This document shows, piece by piece, positions 1 through 5,656 of a stretch of DNA of 5,656 nt. A program made the translations under genes and the position numbers. Under the pieces are notes generated by a model that searched no databases, had not been told where the DNA came from, and saw only the letters and a list, made by a program, of their open reading frames with translations. Numbering within the stretch: position 1 is the first letter of the stretch; the number at the start of each line of letters is the position of its first letter. The DNA is taken from contig DKKJ01000234.1 in assembly GCA_002455175.1 (NCBI GenBank), positions 1 to 5,656 on the forward strand, given 5' to 3'. The stretch comes from Opitutaceae bacterium UBA6669. GTDB taxonomy: Bacteria > Verrucomicrobiota > Verrucomicrobiia > Opitutales > Opitutaceae.

Positions 1-2
1 CC

Positions 3-1001
3 CGGACGATCATTTTTTCGCTTTTCGTGTGGTCAGCAATCACCTGGTTAACCGCACATGCCACCACCTTTGAGCACCTCTTGATTTCGCGCGCGCTCAT
101 GGGCTTCAGTGAAGCCTGTTATCTTCCGGCCGCAGCGGCCTTGATCGCGAATTACCATGGGCCAGCGACGCGTTCCTTGGCCAATGGAATTCATTTGAGT
201 GGAGTAATGGTCGGAGCAGGACTGGGGGGGCTAGGAGGCTTGATTGCGGAGCGCTATGATTGGACCGTTGCATTTGAAATCTTCGGAGCGGTGGGAGTGG
301 TCTACGCCGTGGTCTTGATTCTCTTTCTCCGGGATAATCCTCATACAGCCACTACAGACAGCACTGCGCAGTCAGGGGCGAAAGTACGCGTGGGAGAGGC
401 GTTGCGCAGTTTGTTTAGCTCGCGGCGTTTCAACATAGCCCTAGGTTTCTGGGGCTTGTTGGGCGTGACCAGCTGGGCGTTTACGGGCTGGTTGCCGACG
501 TTTTTAATTGAGCAGTTTCAATTGCCACAGGGTAAAGCGGGACTGATGGCGACGGGGTTCATGTCGATGGGCTCGCTGAGCGGGATGATCGTCGCGGGCG
601 TTTGGGCTGATCGGTGGAGCCGTCGAAACCCGGAGGGGCGCGCCTGGGTAGGGATTGTGGGACTGGCGATCTGCATTCCCTGTGTGTTTTTAGTCGCGAA
701 TAGTCCGCTCCTTCCGCTCACGCTCGTGGGGATCATCGCCTTTGGGCTGACACGGTCCTTTCCCGATGTGAACATGATGCCCATCCTGTTTGATATCACG
801 GATGCGCGGTACCGCGCTACTGCTTATGGAATCCTCAATGCGTTCGCTACTACGGCTGGGGGCATGGTGATTTACTTGGGCGGCGTTTTGCGTGACGCCC
901 AGGTGAGCATCACCAACGTCTTCTACATCGGCACTGTCGGTATGGCGATCTGTATGGGCCTCCTTTGGATTATTCGGCCTCGCCGGGTGGTTGTTTCCTG
1001 A
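3..1001 (+). CDS. MFS transporter, 5'-truncated by the window edge
   Basis: This is an inner-membrane secondary transporter of the major facilitator superfamily. The reading frame is open from the first complete codon at position 3, and the GTG at 27 lies inside a membrane helix (IIFSLFVWSAITW), so it is not the start. The 332 visible residues form about ten helices, roughly TM3 to TM12. TM1, TM2 and the first cytoplasmic loop should lie upstream, because full-length members usually have about 400-450 residues. Visible marks are RALMGFSEA at residues 30-38 (the TM4 arginine-glycine-EA pattern), a hydrophilic central loop at about 110-140 joining the two six-helix halves, and a second-half motif A, GVWADRWSRR, at 199-208. 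The later RYRATAYGILN at 269-279 begins TM11. The substrate cannot be read from sequence; sugar acids, sugars or other organic anions are all possible. The gene converges on the large fusion gene with two bases between the stop codons, so an operon is ruled out. The family is certain and the substrate unknown. Confidence 0.92.
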   Translation, partial: RTIIFSLFVWSAITWLTAHATTFEHLLISRALMGFSEACYLPAAAALIANYHGPATRSLANGIHLSGVMVGAGLGGLGGLIAERYDWTVAFEIFGAVGVVYAVVLILFLRDNPHTATTDSTAQSGAKVRVGEALRSLFSSRRFNIALGFWGLLGVTSWAFTGWLPTFLIEQFQLPQGKAGLMATGFMSMGSLSGMIVAGVWADRWSRRNPEGRAWVGIVGLAICIPCVFLVANSPLLPLTLVGIIAFGLTRSFPDVNMMPILFDITDARYRATAYGILNAFATTAGGMVIYLGGVLRDAQVSITNVFYIGTVGMAICMGLLWIIRPRRVVVS

Positions 1002-1002
1002 A

Positions 1003-1026
1003 CTTACCGCAACGTCTTGAGGTAAG
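1003..1026. terminator. Hairpin at the convergent gene junction, possible bidirectional 3'-end element
   Basis: The arms CTTACC (1003-1008) and GGTAAG (1021-1026) are exact inverted repeats. Inside them CAA (1010-1012) can pair with TTG (1017-1019) around a four-base loop, leaving one mismatch at 1009/1020. The structure begins two bases after the MFS stop and covers the last codons and stop of the fusion gene, so it would form in both transcripts. No T-run follows on either strand, so it is not a classical intrinsic terminator. It may be a weak terminator, a 3'-end stabilising hairpin, or chance. Confidence 0.3.
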
Positions 1027-4000
1027 CGAAGAGATCGGTGACTTGCTCGGGGGCCAATCCGTCGAGAAGTCCCTCAGGCATGAGCGAGCGACGCACAAAA
1101 TGCGCGTTGCGGACTTTGTCGCGCGAGATGCGCTGATCTTCGGATCCGGGCGTGCGCAGAATGATCACTTCAGGGCTTTCTTGGGCGAGAAAGCCTTCGA
1201 AGATAGCCCCGTCCTTCATTTCGACGCGAAAGATTTGATAGGCACTTTCCATGGCTGCGTTCGGGGTGACGAGGCTGCGCAGTAGTCCTTCCACTCCCAT
1301 TGCGCCCGCTCCGCTGAGATTGGGCCCAATAGCGCCGCCTTCTTTGCCGATAACGTGGCATGCGAGACAGGTCGCGGCCAGCTCTCGACCTCGGGAGGCA
1401 TTGCCGTCTTTTTCCGCGAGAAGGCGTAGGCGAGTGAATTTGGCATCGAGTGCGGCAGCCGCTTCAGCGGAGATCACCGGAGGTGTCTGTGAGGTTTTAA
1501 TCAGCGTCGCTCCTTGGCGACGTTTACCCCAGGACTGTTCGTCGTTGGTTTGTAAGAGAAGTCCCGTGACGGCGGAGGGGAGACGACGGTCGAAAGTCGC
1601 GGCGAGGTCCGTGGCGGAGCGCGCGACGCTCCAGGCGCGTACGTCGGAGAAAAGCGCTCGCGGACCGTCGGGCGGAAGATTCCAGCCTAGGCGAATGGCT
1701 TCGAGGGGTCGTTGATCCGGAGTTTCACTTTGCGCGTCGTGTTGGCCATCGATGTAGATCGACCAAATGCCGTTGCTCTCTCGTGTGATCGCTAAATGCG
1801 TCCAGACCTCCGCAGGAATCTGCCGCTTCGACACGAGGAAAACGCGATCAGGTGTGAAAAAGCGGATATGTAGGCGATTCTCCGCAAAGTGCATGTCCAT
1901 ATTTCCAGGGCAACCGAACAATCCATCCGTCAGTCCGACGGCACGGTCGCCAGGTTCGAGGCGTATCCAAGTTTCCAGGGTAAACGGTCCGCGCAAAGTA
2001 ATGCCTAATTCAGACTGCGCGGCTTCCGTGCCATCCATGGCGAGGATGAGGCGCGCATCGGTTTGGAGTTTCTGTGCCAGTGCTGTTACCGCGGCATCGC
2101 TTGGCAGCAGCGCTTGGAGGCGTTCGATGCGGGTGCTATCAAGATCTTCCAAAGACAACTCAGCCCGGGTTAAGCCGGCGACAACCGCGGTGGCTCCCTC
2201 CTTGCGCGTAAGTAAGCGGTCGAGGGCCGCTTTACGTTGGGCCGTGGAAAGGTGAGGCCAGAGCGCGAGAACGCGATTCTCGGCGCCCGGCTGGCGCGAC
2301 TGAGCTAAAGCGACTGCGGCTTCGTAGCGTACCCGTGGACTCGAAGTGGTGGTCAGCGTAGTTTCAAACGTACTGAGATCGCGTGCGCCGATTTCGGAGA
2401 GTGCTTTCAACGCCGCAATCTGACGGTCCTCCCCCGGAGCGGTTGCGAGTCCGGTGTTGCTTTGGAGTAGGCGGGCCAGGTCGCTTTCCGCACCGATTAA
2501 CTTGAAGCCTGAGCTCAAACGTAGGCCGAGATCAAGGTCCTCGCTTTTCGCGGAACGCAGTAAACTCTGGGCGTACGGAGTCAGCACGGCCTGCAGGGAA
2601 GCCGGGTTTAACTGCGTTTGATTCACCAGAAGTCGTTCCAGAACCTGAGTTCGGCGGTTTTCGCGCGCGAGAAGCGTACTCAGCGCTTCGGCGTGGGCTG
2701 GAGTTTGCGCGAATTGGGCGACACGAAAAAGTTCTTCGGTCTCAGGTGGCCGTGAGAGCAGCAAAAGTTCCTGTGCTACGCGAGGCGTACCCTCACCAGG
2801 CTCCAAGGACAGAGCGGCCAACATCCGAGCTTCGACAGGAAATGATCTTCCCTCTGGGGACGATAAGAGCCGCTCCGTAAAAGCGCGATGCTGCTCGAGA
2901 ACGCTTCGTACGAGATACCGTTCGAACTCTCGTTCGTAGGCTTCAGCGACCTTGATTTTCGCTCCCGGCCGCCATGTCGGATCAGTGGTGGGACACTCCA
3001 AAGGTGGCAGGGCAAAACTGAGTAACAGGTGAAAGGCTGCTGAGGTGGGAGCGGCTGTCGAAAGGTGGCGACCGAGTTGACGGATGATCTCAGCGCGGAC
3101 CTCAGGGTCGGGCTCTTGCGTTCGCGACGCGTAAGCAGAAACGAAATCGGATAGCGTCCACCCGTTCAGGGCATCACTTGCGCGCACAGCTTCACGGCGA
3201 AGATTCCGGTTGTCGGCGTTGAGAAGCGTCTGAGGCGACTCGTATCCAGCCGCGCCGCTTCCGGTCAAGGCCCATAGGGTTTGGATACGCCGAGGAGCGC
3301 TTTGCTGAGGGTCGCGGACGATCGTGTGTAGAGCCGACGCAAAAGCAGGGTCTTGGGTCAGTTTGCGGTCGGTGATGGCTTGCCACGCCAAGTGGGCTTG
3401 CGTGACGGATGGACCACCGAAAATGGCAAGGAGATCGGCGGGCGGAAGTGTAGTAAAATCAGGCACGACGAGCGGTGCTCGTTGGCGGGGTTTGATACGC
3501 CAGATACGCCCGCGTTCTTTGTCGCGCTCTGGGTGATTGCGGGCGACTTCATTGTGCGAAATAATGCGATTGTACCAGTCAGTGACGTAAACGCATCCGT
3601 CTGGACCGAGGGTAAGAGCGATCGGGCGAAACATCTCGTCGTCGGAGGAGAGGAGGTCGGGAAGCTGCTCGAGCCACCACCGCGGACCGGAACGGTGGAG
3701 TTTGATCGCGTTGATTTTCCGAGTGATGGGGTTGGCCACCAGCATCACGTCAGCCCATGGCTCGGGGAAAATACCGTTCGGGTCCGTCAGAGCTAAGCCG
3801 CTCAGACCGGTGCCACCTAGGCGAAACTCAGCGGTAGCAGGAAAATCGGGAGCGTAGCTTTTGAACTGACGGTTTGAGCAGCCAGGGTAGTTGGCGAACT
3901 CATGAAAAGGCATGACTGGATAGCCATAGTCATTGGCCTCCTGAATAAACGCTTCGCCTTCACCGGAAATAACAAGGCCCCAGATATTACAGGGGCCTTG

Positions 4001-5338
4001 AGCGGTGATTTCGAATTGGTCGCCATTAGGTCGAAAGCGCGCCATTCGAGTTTGATCGAAGGCGATCGCTTTCTCTGGAGGGTCTTGTGGGCGACGGACT
4101 TGACTGCGGTTGAAGGCCCCCTGCGCGAGCCAGATCCAATTCCCGGGCGCACGAGTAAATTGATGGGGCATGAGGTGGGAGTCTTCGACGCCGAAACCGG
4201 TGAGAATGGACGTTCTCTGGTCTGCGCGACCATCGCCGTCGGTGTCTCGCAGCAACACTACATCCGGTCCGTGCTGAACGTAACAACCATCCAAATACGG
4301 TAGGACACCGAGTGGTATGGCTAGTCCGTCGGCAAAACTCCGGGCCGTCTGTGGTCCGGGAGAAAATGGGCTGTCGAAGATGATGACGTGGTCGCGTCCG
4401 TTTCCTGCATAAAGAGCGCGCGCAACTTCCGGACTTTCGTTTCCGTCCACAGGATACTCGCGGGCGGTGGAGCTCCACATGCGACCTTTTTGGTCAAAGG
4501 TGACACTAATGAACTTCCCGATTCCTTGGGTAGTATCTTCTGAGGCTACTAACTCGATCTCCAATCCGTCGGCGATTCGGAATGAGCGGAGTTGGTCAGT
4601 TGCCGTGCGCGGCTGCGGAGCGCGCGGGTCAAGACCGCCTACCTTTTTTTCACCTGGCCGTCCTACTTTGTCCCACGTAGGCGCGTCTGCCGCCGCGGGA
4701 AGTGGCTCGATCGTGAGGTCTTTAAATTCGATTAGAGCCTTGCCCCCGCTGTGAACCTGCAGGCCGATGTGACCATCCTGCGCGATATTCTGCTCGGCTT
4801 CATGGTAGTCGAGCGCAGGCACACCATTGATCCAGGTTTGGATACGGGGGCCTTGCGCGAGGATGCGGTAGTCGTTCCAGTCGTCTTTCTTAATCGAGGC
4901 CACCACTGCGGCCGACTGCGCGGAGTCGGCGATGACCTTTTTGCGGCGAGATTCGTCGTAGAGTTTTCCCCACCACCCGTCGCCTGCATCGACTTGGTAT
5001 CCGGCCATCTCGGTACTATTCGGCACGCGGACGCTGCGAATCTGTATCCCGCTATTGATGAAGCCCTCGGTCCCACGAATCCGAATTTTTAGCCGAAGGT
5101 CGAAGTTCTGGAACGACTCGGTGGTAGCAAGGAACACGTTCTTCGGGACCTTTTCCGTCAAGGATCCGCCGCTGATCGCGCCGTCGGTTACACGCCACCA
5201 ATGCAGATCGCCTTCCCAGCCTTGAAGGGTTTTTCCGTCAAAAAGTGGCCGCGGTTGGGCGGAGAGCGAGAGGGTGGCAAGGACGCTACCGAATACCGTG
5301 GCAGCGCACATTAGCCGTAAGCAGCGGGACCAGATCAT
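1004..5338 (-). CDS. Secreted DUF1080 / PVC dehydrogenase-type propeller / HEAT / LamG / cytochrome c fusion
   Basis: This is a predicted periplasmic redox protein of 1444 residues, numbered from the ATG at 5338. That start is preferred because MIWSRCLRLMCAATVFGSVLA opens a normal signal peptide, with cleavage near residue 27 (LSA/QP). A TTG at 5410 would add 24 residues ahead of it. Residues 31-212 are DUF1080 (3-keto-disaccharide hydrolase family): LFDGKTLQGW, EGFINSGIQIR at 91-101, GYQVD at 113-117 and GLQVHSGG. Residues 244-618 match the TIGR02604 dehydrogenase-type propeller: DTDGDGRAD at 365-373 (calcium-like loop), DSHLMPHQF, GTGLSGLAL, DWYNRIISHNE and GRIWRIKP. Residues 631-1086 are helical and HEAT-like (DPEVRAEIIRQLG, PRVRYEAAVALAQ). 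Residues 1094-1251 resemble LamG/concanavalin (FTLETWIR, WTHLAITR, IYIDGQ). Residues 1311-1444 form a TIGR02603-like cytochrome c, with CLACH at 1324-1328 and probable axial Met1420 in SLMPEGL. No frameshift is seen. The domain families are recognised; the substrate and any coupled activity are inference. Confidence 0.9.
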   Translation of the reverse strand: MIWSRCLRLMCAATVFGSVLATLSLSAQPRPLFDGKTLQGWEGDLHWWRVTDGAISGGSLTEKVPKNVFLATTESFQNFDLRLKIRIRGTEGFINSGIQIRSVRVPNSTEMAGYQVDAGDGWWGKLYDESRRKKVIADSAQSAAVVASIKKDDWNDYRILAQGPRIQTWINGVPALDYHEAEQNIAQDGHIGLQVHSGGKALIEFKDLTIEPLPAAADAPTWDKVGRPGEKKVGGLDPRAPQPRTATDQLRSFRIADGLEIELVASEDTTQGIGKFISVTFDQKGRMWSSTAREYPVDGNESPEVARALYAGNGRDHVIIFDSPFSPGPQTARSFADGLAIPLGVLPYLDGCYVQHGPDVVLLRDTDGDGRADQRTSILTGFGVEDSHLMPHQFTRAPGNWIWLAQGAFNRSQVRRPQDPPEKAIAFDQTRMARFRPNGDQFEITAQGPCNIWGLVISGEGEAFIQEANDYGYPVMPFHEFANYPGCSNRQFKSYAPDFPATAEFRLGGTGLSGLALTDPNGIFPEPWADVMLVANPITRKINAIKLHRSGPRWWLEQLPDLLSSDDEMFRPIALTLGPDGCVYVTDWYNRIISHNEVARNHPERDKERGRIWRIKPRQRAPLVVPDFTTLPPADLLAIFGGPSVTQAHLAWQAITDRKLTQDPAFASALHTIVRDPQQSAPRRIQTLWALTGSGAAGYESPQTLLNADNRNLRREAVRASDALNGWTLSDFVSAYASRTQEPDPEVRAEIIRQLGRHLSTAAPTSAAFHLLLSFALPPLECPTTDPTWRPGAKIKVAEAYEREFERYLVRSVLEQHRAFTERLLSSPEGRSFPVEARMLAALSLEPGEGTPRVAQELLLLSRPPETEELFRVAQFAQTPAHAEALSTLLARENRRTQVLERLLVNQTQLNPASLQAVLTPYAQSLLRSAKSEDLDLGLRLSSGFKLIGAESDLARLLQSNTGLATAPGEDRQIAALKALSEIGARDLSTFETTLTTTSSPRVRYEAAVALAQSRQPGAENRVLALWPHLSTAQRKAALDRLLTRKEGATAVVAGLTRAELSLEDLDSTRIERLQALLPSDAAVTALAQKLQTDARLILAMDGTEAAQSELGITLRGPFTLETWIRLEPGDRAVGLTDGLFGCPGNMDMHFAENRLHIRFFTPDRVFLVSKRQIPAEVWTHLAITRESNGIWSIYIDGQHDAQSETPDQRPLEAIRLGWNLPPDGPRALFSDVRAWSVARSATDLAATFDRRLPSAVTGLLLQTNDEQSWGKRRQGATLIKTSQTPPVISAEAAAALDAKFTRLRLLAEKDGNASRGRELAATCLACHVIGKEGGAIGPNLSGAGAMGVEGLLRSLVTPNAAMESAYQIFRVEMKDGAIFEGFLAQESPEVIILRTPGSEDQRISRDKVRNAHFVRRSLMPEGLLDGLAPEQVTDLFAYLKTLR

Positions 5339-5656
5339 AGGAGCAATCGGGTAAAACGGGGAAAACCGAGAAGGGGACCTATTTTTCCGATCAATCCAGG
5401 TATGGAGCAACCTGAAAACATCGTGAGGAAAGCTCAGTGGAGGAACGGTCCTTCCAGCGGACGTGGGGAAATTAGGAACGCGGGAATGATGAAATCCCTG
5501 AACCTTTTTATGGGGCAGAGGCGATCTCTCGCCGGTTTCGCTGGAGGATCACGCTCGGTCGAGGTTGGAGAAGAAGTGCGTGGTGGCGCGAAGGGCAGGT
5601 GCGTGACGTACGGGCGCAGTGACGCGAGAGGGCGTTGCCGAAGACTCGACGGAGCG
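5339..5656. other. Leader and upstream flank of the fusion gene, no convincing gene
   Basis: I see no recognisable gene, RNA, terminator or mobile element here. On the minus strand the 40 bases before the ATG at 5338 are pyrimidine-rich and lack a purine-rich ribosome binding site; this fits the weak Shine-Dalgarno use common in Verrucomicrobiota and Planctomycetota but does not prove the start. A very weak promoter-like pair sits on the minus strand: TTGCTC (5405-5410), an 18-base spacer, then AAAAAT (5381-5386), with 3/6 and 4/6 matches to the sigma-70 boxes. If it is used, transcription would start downstream of the TTG at 5410 and favour the ATG. On the plus strand a frame stays open from ATG 5402 to the window edge, but its product is rich in Gly and Arg and resembles no known family. 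Minus-strand frames entering from the right edge are also unrecognisable; one ends at a TGA at 5549-5551. Confidence 0.5.

Noticed and set aside
27..29. GTG as a start codon for the MFS gene.
   Set aside because: The frame is open upstream to the window edge, and this Val is inside a membrane helix of a protein that still lacks TM1 and TM2.
224..230. Run of seven G in the MFS gene as a slippage or phase-variation site.
   Set aside because: The run encodes part of a normal Gly-rich helix (GAGLGGLGG), the frame is intact, and seven bases is short for a switching tract.
880..901. Inverted repeat GGCGT/ACGCC as a terminator for the fusion gene.
   Set aside because: It is only five base pairs, lies inside the MFS coding sequence, and has no T-run.
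1251..2255. Plus-strand open frames at 1251-1715 and 1767-2255.
   Set aside because: Their products are Arg/Ser/Ala-rich, low-complexity translations opposite the cytochrome, LamG and HEAT-like coding parts.
3353..4303. Plus-strand open frames at 3353-3796 and 3902-4303.
   Set aside because: They lie wholly opposite the strongly conserved propeller coding sequence and their products match no family, so they are shadows.
5603..5624. Direct repeat GTGACG at 5603-5608 and 5619-5624.
   Set aside because: A six-base match twice in GC-rich sequence is expected by chance; there is no third copy and no link to a promoter.
5402..5656. Plus-strand frame open from ATG 5402 to the right edge, divergent from the fusion gene.
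   Set aside because: The 85 codons give a Gly/Arg-rich product with no recognisable motif, no ribosome binding site, and overlap with the possible TTG start. An open frame of this length can occur by chance at this GC content; sequence to the right would decide.

Overview
The window holds two convergent protein genes and a gene-poor right flank. The moderately GC-rich sequence encodes an exported multi-haem-era fusion of a kind concentrated in the PVC bacteria: a DUF1080 domain, a 'Pirellula/Verrucomicrobium' dehydrogenase-type propeller and a CxxCH cytochrome domain in one protein. Neither possible start of the large gene has a good Shine-Dalgarno sequence. I infer a member of Verrucomicrobiota (an Opitutales-like organism is plausible), with Planctomycetota as the alternative. 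No rRNA or marker gene is present to settle this.

Layout. Positions 3-1001 (+) are the 3' three quarters of a major facilitator superfamily (MFS) transporter whose start lies left of the window. Two bases later, positions 1004-5338 (-) encode a secreted protein of about 1444 residues with five parts in order: signal peptide and DUF1080 (3-keto-disaccharide hydrolase family), a TIGR02604-like beta-propeller, a helical HEAT-like stretch, a LamG/concanavalin-like domain, and a C-terminal TIGR02603-like cytochrome c domain. The stop codons converge, and a small hairpin spans the junction. Positions 5339-5656 hold the large gene's leader and flank, with no convincing gene.

How the parts may work together (inference). 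The large protein would act in the periplasm. The propeller could oxidise a sugar or sugar-like substrate, the cytochrome domain would take the electrons, DUF1080 could cleave a 3-keto-glycoside, and the LamG domain could bind carbohydrate or another surface. The MFS permease could import a small product, but it is on the opposite strand, so co-transcription is not supported. The fusion is the most interesting item. No CRISPR array, mobile element, tRNA or defence gene was seen.
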